Shown here piece by piece: positions 6,235-13,248 of a stretch of 22,622 nucleotides of DNA. How positions within the stretch are numbered: the first letter of the stretch is position 1; each line of letters starts with the position of its first letter. Location of the stretch: assembly GCA_046727955.1 (NCBI GenBank), contig JBKPDO010000072.1, positions 1-22,622 on the forward strand. Direction: 5' to 3'. Under the pieces are notes generated by a model. That model was not told where the DNA came from, did not search any database, and was given only the letters and a program-made list of their open reading frames with translations. Origin of the DNA: DASVXQ01 sp046727955. GTDB lineage: Bacteria > Actinomycetota > CALGFH01. A program made the position numbers and the translations under genes.

Positions 6235-8451
6235 TCAGCGGAGCTGCTGCGCTGCGGGAACGCCCTCGCGGCGCTGCTGATGGCGGATCCCATCGCGGAC
6301 CCTGCGGACGAGGGCGTGCTCATCGCCGACCAGCGCGCCGCGGAAATCGAAGCTGTAGGCATCGCCACCACGCCGGGCTGGCCCGAGCGTCTCCGGACGG
6401 CCGAGGCCGTTCCACGACAGCGACAGGCCCGGCGGGAGCACCCCATAGCCGGCGTCGTAGCCGATCGGACGGACCCGCGGATCAACGGCCGCCATGCTCC
6501 CGTAGTCGTGCGTGGCGTAGTTCGCGCCCGCGTAGCTGTTCGCGTACGGGTTGATGCTCACGCCGTACAGGAACGGGCCGACGTTCCGGTACGGGCCGGC
6601 GTACGCGGCATAGGTCCCCCGGATGACCTGCGCGCCGCCCACCGAGGGGTGGCCCTGCTGCCAGTTGATGTCGGTACGGTTGACGGCCGACCAGTTCCCG
6701 CCCGATTCGAACATGAGCCGCCGCGCCCACGCGCCAGCGGCGGCGGCCTGGTGCAGGACCATCGCGGTCCATTGGGCGACCTTGGCGACGCTCGCGCTCA
6801 CGCCCGACGGGACGGCACCGCCCAGCAGCGCCATGGCGTCCAGGCCATGCAGACGGCTCGCCCCGGTCAACGCCGAACGGCTGGCGTAGAAGAGCGCGTC
6901 GGCACTGGCCGGTGGGAGCGGCCGGACCTGCCTGGCGGCGTCGACGAGGCCGCCGGCGGCATACCCGGGGATGCCCTGCTTCGCGGCCCATGCGGCGAAG
7001 TCGGGGCGGCTCGCCAGATCCTTGCGGACGACCGCCTCGCCGCCCTCCACCGCGATCAAATGCCGATCGCCGCCGCCATATCCGGGGATCCGGCCGCCCT
7101 GCTGGAACGCGGGGAGCTTGTGGCTGAAGTTCCCGGTGAGCTGCTTGAGCAGCGCCGCGTTCTTGTCCCAGTGGACGGTGCCCTGCACGCTGACCGAGAC
7201 GGTCTTGCCATGCGTCCCGTCGATGATCCGCTGGGTCTCCTTCAGCTTCCGGTCGATCGTGCCGAGCTCCGAAGTGATGTGGTCCCGCTCTTTGCGTGCG
7301 TCGGCGACCATCGCATCCGCCGCATGCCCGCTGCCGCCCCGCAGCCGGTCGAGGAAGTTGATCGTGTAGCCGGCCGCGATGGCGATGTCGTCGAACGCCT
7401 TGCCGACGATGAGGACCGCCCGCTCCAGCAGGAGGAAGTCCTTGGCGGTGGTCGCCGCCGCCCATGTCACCCGGTCCAGGAACCCCCGGACGGTCTTCAG
7501 CTTGTCGGCCTGCTCACCCAGCGCATCACCGGCGCCCTGCAGGTCCGGGACGAACACGTCGTGCAGGAGCTTCCCGAGCTTCTCGACGGCGTCCTTGTTG
7601 TCGTCCCACCACTTCTTGCCGTTGCGCAGCGCCCCCTCCAGCGTCTTCTCCGCCGCGGGAAGCCGGTCGGCCAGCCACGACGCGGCCTTCTCGACCGCGG
7701 GGAGCAGCACCTTCCCGATCGCGTCCTCGATGTGGTGGTACGCGATGGAAAGCTTGCCGCCAGCGGTCGCCTGCGCCGCCGCCGACCCTGAGAACTCGCT
7801 CGACAGCTCCTTGAGGATGACTTTCTCCGCCTCGAGCTTGTGGCCGTGCTCGACCAGCGTCTTGATCTGCTTCTTCTGGCCCTCGTCGAACGTCACGCCC
7901 ACGCGGCGCAGCGCGGTCAGGCCGGCAATTGGGTCGCTTAACGCCTTGCCGACCTGGATCGTGCTCGCCTGGAGCGAGTCGGCCGTGACCGCGCCGTGCG
8001 CCATGGCCGCCGCCATGTCCTCGGTGACTTGGGCGGTCTGGTTGAAGATGTCGTTGCCCTTGCCGGCCTCGTTGCGGATGCCCTTGAAGGTCAGTTCCAT
8101 GTCGAGGCCGCCGCGGATCACGTCCCGGTCGACGGTGTTCTTGCGCTCCAGGGTGTCCGACAGCCGCGTGATTGAGGCTTCGGTCTCGCCGCTGGCGTCT
8201 GCGGTGGACTTGAGGACCGCGGCGGTCTGGCGGACGGCCTTCTCGTGCTCCTCCCACCGTTCCACCGACACTTTCAGGAATTCGGTCGCCTTGATCACCG
8301 CGTACGAGCCCGCGATCGAGGTCGCGAGGCCCTTGACAGAGATGCCGAACTCGCGGCCACGCTTCCCGGCCTGCTGGAAGGACCGCTCAAACTCGTGGTT
8401 CTTCCGGCCGGCCTTGTCGAGCATCGACGAGTAGCTTTGATCACGCCCCAC
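6235..8451 (-). CDS. Tail tape measure protein with C-terminal lytic transglycosylase domain
   Basis: 738 aa. Residues about 60-230 are the conserved tape measure core (QVTEDMAAAMAHGAVTADSL, PIAGLTALRRVGVTFDEGQK, EKVILKELSSEFSGSAAAQA). Residues about 240-440 are long helices. GDRHLIAVEGGEAVVRKDL (461-479) is the Gly-rich linker typical of these proteins. Residues about 555-655 form an SLT domain: FESGGN with likely catalytic Glu582, then GHPSVGGAQVI and NPYANSYAGANYA. It would set tail length and open peptidoglycan during DNA entry. The GTG at 8451 has no good ribosome binding site. In-frame codons upstream read TRAVRFDL-VGRD, like a normal tape measure start, but offer only ATA (8478-8476) as initiator. 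Confidence 0.93.
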   Translation of the reverse strand: MGRDQSYSSMLDKAGRKNHEFERSFQQAGKRGREFGISVKGLATSIAGSYAVIKATEFLKVSVERWEEHEKAVRQTAAVLKSTADASGETEASITRLSDTLERKNTVDRDVIRGGLDMELTFKGIRNEAGKGNDIFNQTAQVTEDMAAAMAHGAVTADSLQASTIQVGKALSDPIAGLTALRRVGVTFDEGQKKQIKTLVEHGHKLEAEKVILKELSSEFSGSAAAQATAGGKLSIAYHHIEDAIGKVLLPAVEKAASWLADRLPAAEKTLEGALRNGKKWWDDNKDAVEKLGKLLHDVFVPDLQGAGDALGEQADKLKTVRGFLDRVTWAAATTAKDFLLLERAVLIVGKAFDDIAIAAGYTINFLDRLRGGSGHAADAMVADARKERDHITSELGTIDRKLKETQRIIDGTHGKTVSVSVQGTVHWDKNAALLKQLTGNFSHKLPAFQQGGRIPGYGGGDRHLIAVEGGEAVVRKDLASRPDFAAWAAKQGIPGYAAGGLVDAARQVRPLPPASADALFYASRSALTGASRLHGLDAMALLGGAVPSGVSASVAKVAQWTAMVLHQAAAAGAWARRLMFESGGNWSAVNRTDINWQQGHPSVGGAQVIRGTYAAYAGPYRNVGPFLYGVSINPYANSYAGANYATHDYGSMAAVDPRVRPIGYDAGYGVLPPGLSLSWNGLGRPETLGPARRGGDAYSFDFRGALVGDEHALVRRVRDGIRHQQRREGVPAAQQLR

Positions 8452-8661
8452 AAGATCGAAGCGGACCGCGCGAGTTATTGGGTCACCGCCTGCACGACTC
8501 GGTCACTCCCTCTTGGGCCATCTCCAAGGGCGGGGTAGTGGCCGGAGATGGCCCTCAGCCGACCACCACCACATCGCCGCTCCCCGTAGTTTCCCACGGA
8601 TACGGGCGGATAGCGATGCAGGCCAGCGACCTATCCTCCTGGTTCCACGGGGACGGTCGGT
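8452..8661. other. Gap between terminase and tape measure genes, possible deletion scar
   Basis: In a complete siphophage the portal, protease, capsid and tail genes lie here. On the minus strand AGGAGG (complement of 8635-8640) has no ATG, GTG or TTG at a usable distance. The frame after it reads ACIAIRPYPWETTG and stops. Another frame ends SDRVVQAVTQ-stop, with its TAA overlapping an ATA codon in frame with the tape measure gene. These look like remnants of gene ends rather than a working gene. Confidence 0.5.
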
Positions 8662-9513
8662 CTACAGGCCGAGCCGCTCGGCTGGCCGCCACGGCCCACG
8701 AACGCCCGCCTGCCCCCACAGCCCACGCTCGCCCGCAGGCGCACGTTCCACCTGGACGCTGGAACGGGCCGTGGCCGGCGCCACCACCGCAGGCCGGGCC
8801 TCAAGCGCCCAGACCGCGAGCTCCGCGGCGACCGCAGGCGCCACGTCCACGGCAGCGCCGCGGCGCTCCGGCGCGGTCGCACCACCCAGCCGCCGCTGCT
8901 CCAGGTGCCTGGCCGCCGCGGTCAGCTCCGCTTGGCCGGCGTGGCGGACCCGGCCGGCGGCGAGCGCGTCCAGGAACAAGCCGTGCGCGACGACCAGATC
9001 GCTGGACGTCGGCCGGGTCACCACGACGCCGGCGGCCTCCAGCGGCTTGATCGCCGTCGCCGCGTTGGAATGCGGGTCCACCACCACCGCCAGCACCGTC
9101 CGCGCCTCGCGGACGCCCAGCACCGCCGGGACGGGGTCGGTGCCGTCCAGGTAGGCGAGCAGGTCGACCAGCACCAGGTCCCCGTCGAGGTGGCCGGCCC
9201 CGACGATCGACGTGTGCTGCCGGTCCTCGCTGATCTCGATCCCAAGCGCGACCACGGCCACCATGCGGATCATCCTCTCTCGACGCTCCCGACGCCGCCG
9301 GTTGCCCTTGACGGCGCCAGCCTGCCGGTTACACCGAGCGTGCTCTAGGCCGGACCAGCCGGTCCGGTCGTCACGGTGGCCGAGGTCGAGCGCGCCCGGG
9401 TCAGGGCCGAGCGGCCGGCCGCAACGCCAGCACCGGTCGGTCGGCGAGTAGATGGCGAGGAGCGCCCGGCGGACCGCCTGATGCTCACCGCCATACAAGC
9501 CCGCGCCGCTCAC
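8662..9513 (-). CDS. HNH endonuclease domain fused to terminase large-subunit nuclease domain
   Basis: One 283-aa frame. Residues about 8-72 are an HNH domain: CWRC (28-31), LDLGHRDD (42-49), then GLEHARCNRQAG. From about residue 86 the sequence is the RNase H-like nuclease half of a terminase large subunit: ALGIEISEDRQ, VVVDPHSNAATAIKPLEAAG, GLFLDALAAGRVRHAGQAEL, AVDVAPAVAAELAVWALE. The GTG at 9513 overlaps the stop of the ATPase half (GTGA). An internal ATG at 9264, 9 bp after GAGAGG, could also give the nuclease domain alone (200 aa). The first acidic residue of the nuclease site is Glu (IEIS), where Asp is common. Whether the domains work fused, separate or reunited with the ATPase is unknown. 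Confidence 0.85.
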   Translation of the reverse strand: MSGAGLYGGEHQAVRRALLAIYSPTDRCWRCGRPLGPDPGALDLGHRDDRTGWSGLEHARCNRQAGAVKGNRRRRERRERMIRMVAVVALGIEISEDRQHTSIVGAGHLDGDLVLVDLLAYLDGTDPVPAVLGVREARTVLAVVVDPHSNAATAIKPLEAAGVVVTRPTSSDLVVAHGLFLDALAAGRVRHAGQAELTAAARHLEQRRLGGATAPERRGAAVDVAPAVAAELAVWALEARPAVVAPATARSSVQVERAPAGERGLWGQAGVRGPWRPAERLGL

Positions 9514-10409
9514 AACCGCGACGCCTCCCACAGGTCCCGGCGGATCACACCCCAGCCCTCCAGGCTCTCGTCCGGCCACAAGTTGAGATGGCTGCGCTTG
9601 AACTCCACCAGGGGCATCCCCGACGCGAGGTCCTTGGCGACGGTCTCCTCGCTGATCGTGTGGCCCAGCGCCGGCATGCACCCGTACCAGGTCGCCGGGT
9701 CGGACGGGTCCTGGTCGGGCAGCGCACACCACTCCAGGTAGGCGGCGCCATCGGTCACGCCGAGCTGGGCGGCGGCCCTGCCCGCGTCGACCCGGCTGCG
9801 CCAGTACGCCGACTTCGCCTTCCCGGCCGTCGACAGCCGCCACAGCTGCGCGTTCGGCTTGGTCAGCATGCCCGGCCGCACGGCCTGCTCCGCATCTACG
9901 CCCAACGCCCAGCACTCGTCCAGCACCGCGAGGTCAACCACGTCGCCGTGCGCGGCGCTCTCGTCGATCGACAGCAGCGTCAGCAGCGACCCGTTCGCCG
10001 CCTCCAGCGACTCCGACCCGGTCCCCCGACTCACCTCGAACAGCCCGCCGAGCGGCGAGCGGCGCACCCGCGGCCACCAGACCTTCAGCAGCCGCCGGCG
10101 GGCCGCCAGCCGGCTCTGCGCGCCATACACGCACCACTGGCCCGGCGCGGCCAGCATCCGGTGCACCAGCAGGCTCAGCACCAGCGACGACTTGCCCTGC
10201 TGCCGCGGGACGGCCACGTCGACATCGCGGTGCACCAGCCGGCCGGCGTCGTGCTCCAGCCCGGTCCGTGCGACGAGCCGCTGCCACGCCATCAGGTCCC
10301 AGCCGAGCGAGACTGCCGCCTCCACCACCCCGGCGGCGTAGGACGGCCGGTCAGTGGCCGGCGTCGAATGCCGGGGTGGACACCCGAGCGAGGAACGCTT
10401 CAACGTCAT
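9510..10409 (-). CDS. Terminase large subunit, ATPase half
   Basis: 299 aa, about two thirds of a normal large terminase. It is the DNA-packaging motor domain: DRPSYAAGVVEAAVSLGWDL and the adenine-binding QRL at the start, Walker A PRQQGKS (68-74), Walker B DLAVLDE (159-165), coupling motif STAG (193-196), and a linker ending WPDESLEGWG. It stops where the nuclease domain should begin; that domain follows in the next frame behind an HNH domain. The ATG at 10409 (MTLKRSS) lies within the 3' end of the small-subunit gene, overlapping by 59 bp, with AAGGCG upstream. The frame is open, with no sign of decay. Confidence 0.88.
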   Translation of the reverse strand: MTLKRSSLGCPPRHSTPATDRPSYAAGVVEAAVSLGWDLMAWQRLVARTGLEHDAGRLVHRDVDVAVPRQQGKSSLVLSLLVHRMLAAPGQWCVYGAQSRLAARRRLLKVWWPRVRRSPLGGLFEVSRGTGSESLEAANGSLLTLLSIDESAAHGDVVDLAVLDECWALGVDAEQAVRPGMLTKPNAQLWRLSTAGKAKSAYWRSRVDAGRAAAQLGVTDGAAYLEWCALPDQDPSDPATWYGCMPALGHTISEETVAKDLASGMPLVEFKRSHLNLWPDESLEGWGVIRRDLWEASRL

Positions 10410-10611
10410 TGGTCGCATCGCCCTTGGCCTGCGCCCGCAGGTCCCCCATCGCCAGGCGCAGCTCGCGGACCAGCAGCACCCGAGCGGTATCGGCCGGCTC
10501 GTCGTCGAGTGCCCGCGCGACGCCGAGCACCGCCCTGGCAAGCGCACTCGAGCCAAGCTCGGCGGGAAGCGCCCGCAGGTCGGCTCTGGCTGCCCGTTCG
10601 ACCGCTTTCAT
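10351..10611 (-). CDS. Terminase small subunit candidate
   Basis: 86 aa, ATG at 10611 (MKAVERAARADLRALPAELG). Helical, with a pattern like the C-terminal part of actinophage small terminases (SSALARAVLGVARALDD, then ARVLLVRELRLAMGDLRA). The call rests on size, helical content and position immediately upstream of, and overlapping, the large-subunit ATPase gene. A clear N-terminal DNA-binding HTH is not visible, so it may depend on another protein for site recognition. Confidence 0.6.
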   Translation of the reverse strand: MKAVERAARADLRALPAELGSSALARAVLGVARALDDEPADTARVLLVRELRLAMGDLRAQAKGDATNDVEAFLARVSTPAFDAGH

Positions 10612-10920
10612 GGCCTGACCGTCTTCTTTTTGGCGTGGATATACATGCTGATGTCGGCGGGGTCCCCGGCCTTTCCGGCTAAACGGACATTCCCCCCGGG
10701 GTGGTCGTGTCCGGTATGGCGGGCCGATGGCCAAGCCGGAGGCGCCTGCCCGGCCGCTCGGCCCGCATCGTGCGACGATGAGCGCGCAGGCAGGTCGACG
10801 CGGCAGGAGGTCGCACAGCACGACGAACCGCTCGCTGCCTTCCGTCCGTCCGCTGGCCAAGGAGGCACGACGCCTGACTCCAGCGGCGGTGAGGTTGACG
10901 CGCGCATGGTCGGCACGGCG
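10612..10920. other. Gap upstream of the terminase genes (possible packaging site)
   Basis: No convincing gene in 309 bp. On the minus strand a frame ends with ADISMYIHAKKKTVRP and its TGA overlaps the small-terminase ATG, so a very short protein may exist, but no suitable start was found. CCCCGGGG at 10694-10701 is a palindrome of the kind seen at GC-rich cos sites, and cos sites usually lie next to terS. No promoter was recognised. Confidence 0.35.
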
Positions 10921-11448
10921 TCACCGCAGCTTGAGGTCCCGCACGCCGATCATGCCGTGGCCGCCAGTGTCGCGGGCGTAGACCATGCCGTCCGGGAGCG
11001 GCGCCGAGTAGCCGAGGTTGACCAGCGTCTCGATCGACCGGGCGGGCAGCGACCAGAACGCCTCGACCGCGCGGGCCTGCAGCTCCCCGTTTGGCTGGAC
11101 GCGGGCCTGCGTGAGCGGCTGCGCGTAGGGGCCGCTGTGGGCCGCTGGCGGCCGGCTGGTCTGCTCGGGTGCACGCTCGGGTGCACGCCTCGTCTCGGTC
11201 GCGTCGGCGAGCACCGACGTACCCGGGGGTAGGACGACTTGGCTGCCGACGATGGTGGGGTGGCCGTCGCGGACGCGGCACATCGCGGTGGACGCGGCGG
11301 CGTGGCGGGCGAGCGTGCCGGTGCCGTAGGTCTGGTCGATGAGCTTGAAGGCGGCACGCTCGGTGGGCATGGCCGCGGCGGTCTGGATGGTGAGCGCGTC
11401 GGTGTCGGTGAGCTCGCTTGAGAATGGGTCGGCTTCGGTGTAGCGCAC
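10921..11448 (-). CDS. Phage protein of unknown function, 175 aa
   Basis: GTG at 11448 with a strong AAGGAGG site. Family not recognised. The N-terminal half (residues 1-75) is compact, with SSELTDTDALTIQTAAAM and FKLIDQTYGTGTLARHA. Residues about 82-110 are a Pro/Arg/Ala-rich linker (RRAPERAPEQTSRPPA). The C-terminal part (LQARAVEAFWSLPARSIETL) is helical and ends in a Gly-rich strand region. It lies in the minus-strand late block, upstream of the terminase genes, with two other short proteins before it. It could be a head or accessory protein, but no capsid fold can be claimed. Confidence 0.7.
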   Translation of the reverse strand: MRYTEADPFSSELTDTDALTIQTAAAMPTERAAFKLIDQTYGTGTLARHAAASTAMCRVRDGHPTIVGSQVVLPPGTSVLADATETRRAPERAPEQTSRPPAAHSGPYAQPLTQARVQPNGELQARAVEAFWSLPARSIETLVNLGYSAPLPDGMVYARDTGGHGMIGVRDLKLR

Positions 11449-11491
11449 TGCCGCCTCCTTGGTGGTCGCCTGGTGGTGGTCGGGGGTTGGG

Positions 11492-11716
11492 CTATTCGCC
11501 GGGGGCTGGGCCGACGGCGCCGCTGGCGCCCCAGGCGAGCAGGTCGGCGAAGCCCGAGTGCTTGGCGTCGAGGCCGCCGCCGAGGGGGTGGGTTGGGGCG
11601 GTGTCGGTTGGTGGGCCGACGGTGGTGGTGCGGTCGGCGGGCTCGAGGTCCTCGGCGCCGGACTGGGCGGCGTAGTCCTCGGGGGATGGGAGGTAGGTGT
11701 TGCGGAAGATGGCCAT
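11492..11716 (-). CDS. Small proline-rich phage protein
   Basis: 74 aa, ATG at 11716 after AAGGGAG. It starts MAIFRNTYLPSPEDYAAQSG and then becomes a low-complexity Pro/Thr/Gly/Ala segment, ending AWGASGAVGPAPGE. Likely partly disordered. It is 15 bp downstream of the beta-rich small protein and 43 bp upstream of the 175-aa gene, all in one direction. Family not recognised; the coding call rests on the ribosome binding site and the fit with its neighbours. Confidence 0.6.
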   Translation of the reverse strand: MAIFRNTYLPSPEDYAAQSGAEDLEPADRTTTVGPPTDTAPTHPLGGGLDAKHSGFADLLAWGASGAVGPAPGE

Positions 11717-11731
11717 GTGGCTCCCTTCTGG

Positions 11732-11995
11732 TCAGGTTCGGACGGTGCCGGACGGGGTGCCGGTCAGGACCGCGAACAGGCCGGTCGCGTAGAAGACGCC
11801 GCCGGGGGGCTGGTCGATGACGGTCCCGGCGCCGCCGAGCTGCGCCACCGCGATGATGGGCCCGGAGCCGGCGGTGTTGTCGTACAAGACGGCGGTCGCG
11901 GCGGCGCTGGCGATGACGGCCATGCCCTGGTAGACGCCGGGGCCGGTGGTGAGCTGGCCGGCGGCGAGGTTGATCCCTCGGGCTGCGGCTCCCAT
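11732..11995 (-). CDS. Small beta-rich phage structural-type protein
   Basis: 87 aa, ATG at 11995. INLAAGQLTTGPGVYQGMAV, a strand with VLYDN, and GGVFYATGLFAVLTGTPSGTV resemble small beta-sandwich proteins found beside capsid or tail genes in actinophages, where a VYDN strand and a final 'GLFxxxxxGTxxG' strand recur. A decoration or connector role is plausible but only inferred from that resemblance. No capsid gene is present for it to decorate. The upstream ribosome binding site is weak (GGAAG). Confidence 0.6.
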   Translation of the reverse strand: MGAAARGINLAAGQLTTGPGVYQGMAVIASAAATAVLYDNTAGSGPIIAVAQLGGAGTVIDQPPGGVFYATGLFAVLTGTPSGTVRT

Positions 11996-12082
11996 TGTGG
12001 CGTGCTTCCGTTCCGGACCTCGAGCTGGCGGGACGGGCCGGGAGGTCCGGTCACCGGCCCGCCGCACCGCCGCACACCAAAG

Positions 12083-12110
12083 ATTATCCCCCACGGCAGC
12101 GGGCGTTGAA
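12083..12110 (-). promoter_or_regulatory. Possible minus-strand promoter for the late block
   Basis: On the minus strand, -10 GATAAT (12083-12088) lies 16 bp from TTCAAC (12105-12110). The -10 matches sigma70-type consensus at five of six positions, the -35 poorly. It sits in the 161-bp gap between two late genes and points to the gene starting at 11995. Nothing else was seen in 11996-12156. Confidence 0.3.
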
Positions 12111-12156
12111 AGCCGCAGGCAGGCGGCGTAAGAAGTCGCATCTGCCACGGTGGCGT

Positions 12157-12504
12157 TCAATGGCCTTGGGGCTCGGGGTTGGGCGGGCTGAGCATGTCGA
12201 GGACGGTCCGGTCGACCTCCACGCCGTGCACGAACGTGATCATCTCCAGGCGCCCGTCGGGCAGCATTCGGGATTTGCGGGCGGCGATGGCCTGTCCTTC
12301 GTGGTCGGTCTCGATGGTCCATTCGTAGTCGTCCTGCCCGGCCCAGGATGGCAGGGGCGGGTCGATTTGGAGGCGCAGGCTGCCGATGACGTCGGGTGGG
12401 GCGTGGTCGATGAGCGCGTCGGTGCACTCGAGGACGCTGCGGGCGAACTGCTCGGCGGCTCGGCGGGCGAGGTCGCGCAGGGCGGGCGATGGCTGGTCGG
12501 TCAT
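12157..12504 (-). CDS. Hypothetical phage protein, 115 aa
   Basis: ATG at 12504 with AAGGAG 7 bp upstream. The N-terminal half is helical (SPALRDLARRAAEQFARSVL), the C-terminal half strand-rich (YEWTIETDHEGQAIAARKSR, then GRLEMITFVHGVEVDRTVLD). Family not recognised. It is the first gene of the minus-strand late block and is divergent from the antitoxin gene; the 84 bp between them hold the antitoxin operator, so the toxin-antitoxin regulator may also influence this gene. Confidence 0.65.
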   Translation of the reverse strand: MTDQPSPALRDLARRAAEQFARSVLECTDALIDHAPPDVIGSLRLQIDPPLPSWAGQDDYEWTIETDHEGQAIAARKSRMLPDGRLEMITFVHGVEVDRTVLDMLSPPNPEPQGH

Positions 12505-12544
12505 GGCGGCGGTCTCCTTCGGGCCGACGGGGGGTACACTCGCC

Positions 12545-12570
12545 AATGTACGTCTAACTCGACGTACATT
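12545..12570. promoter_or_regulatory. Palindromic operator of the antitoxin-toxin pair
   Basis: Perfect inverted repeat AATGTACGTC - 6 bp - GACGTACATT, ending 18 bp before the antitoxin ATG. A TACACT hexamer at 12535-12540 could be the -10 element; no good -35 was seen. Autorepression through such a palindrome is standard for Phd/YefM antitoxins. Confidence 0.7.
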
Positions 12571-12588
12571 GCGCATGGGAGGTGCGGC

Positions 12589-12849
12589 ATGACCACGATC
12601 GGGGTACGGGAGCTTGGCCACTCCGCGAGCCGGGTCGTCAACGAGGTTGGCCGCAGCCGCCGGCCGGTGATCGTCACCGTGCACGGCAAGCCCGTCGCCG
12701 CGGTCGTCCCACTCGACGAGGCCGCGCTGGAGGACTACATCCTCGCCTACGGTGAGGGGTTCATGCGCGACCGGGCTGCCGCCGAGCGTGAGCTTGTCGC
12801 CGGGGAGACCCACGCGCTCGATGACGTGGTCGGCGAGCTGGACGACTGA
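12589..12849 (+). CDS. Phd/YefM-family antitoxin
   Basis: 86 aa. The N-terminal Phd fold is clear: IGVRELGHSASRVVNEVGRS, then RPVIVTVHGKPVAAVVPLDE (residues about 4-45). It binds operator DNA and, with its acidic C-terminal tail (ETHALDDVVGELDD), neutralises the toxin. ATG at 12589 follows GGGAGGT. The toxin gene starts 6 bp after its stop. The pair lies between the late and replication blocks, where it could keep the element from being lost. Confidence 0.9.
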   Translation: MTTIGVRELGHSASRVVNEVGRSRRPVIVTVHGKPVAAVVPLDEAALEDYILAYGEGFMRDRAAAERELVAGETHALDDVVGELDD

Positions 12850-12855
12850 GCGGCC

Positions 12856-13188
12856 GTGCGCGCCCTGGTCGAGCTGTCGGGCAAGGCCCGCCGCGACCTC
12901 AAGCGGCTCGGCCCGGGGCCGCAGCGCAAGACGATCGTGGATGCGCTCATGGTCGGTCTGGAGCCGATCCCGCCGCCTGGCAACCTGGACGTGAAGGCGC
13001 TGGAAGGTGCCGCGCCGTACCTGCGCCTGCGGGTCGGTGACTACCGCATCCTGTACCGGCCACTTGTGGTTGGGGAGTTGGCCGGGATTGCTAGGCGACG
13101 TGGTGCGCCAGCGGCGCCCGTGGGGTACCTGGTCGTGCGTGTGGTGCACCGACGCGACCTCGAGCGCGCCGTCGCGTCCCTGGGCTGA
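12856..13188 (+). CDS. RelE/ParE-family toxin
   Basis: 110 aa, GTG at 12856. The core is RelE-like: LSGKARRDLKRLGPGPQRKT, NLDVKALEGAAPYLRLRVGDYRILY, and C-terminal VRVVHRRDLERAV with the basic and aromatic residues expected in RelE mRNA interferases. About 15 extra residues (GELAGIARRRGAPAA) extend the loop between the last strands, making it longer than the usual 85-95 aa. It likely cleaves ribosome-bound mRNA when the antitoxin is degraded, though ParE-type gyrase poisons share this fold. Confidence 0.87.
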   Translation: MRALVELSGKARRDLKRLGPGPQRKTIVDALMVGLEPIPPPGNLDVKALEGAAPYLRLRVGDYRILYRPLVVGELAGIARRRGAPAAPVGYLVVRVVHRRDLERAVASLG

Positions 13189-13248
13189 GCGCTCCTGGTG
13201 GCAGTGCCCGGCCGGTCCGGGGGAGGGAGCCGGCCGGGGTCGTGGTGG

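Noticed and set aside
6229..7791. 520-aa plus-strand frame
   Set aside because: Antisense shadow of the tape measure gene, whose domains are recognisable on the minus strand.
9260..9513. Intein or group I intron within the terminase gene
   Set aside because: The ATPase half ends in a stop codon with a GTGA overlap, there are no intein splice residues (N-terminal Cys/Ser with C-terminal His-Asn), and the interval is too short for a typical intron with an endonuclease frame.
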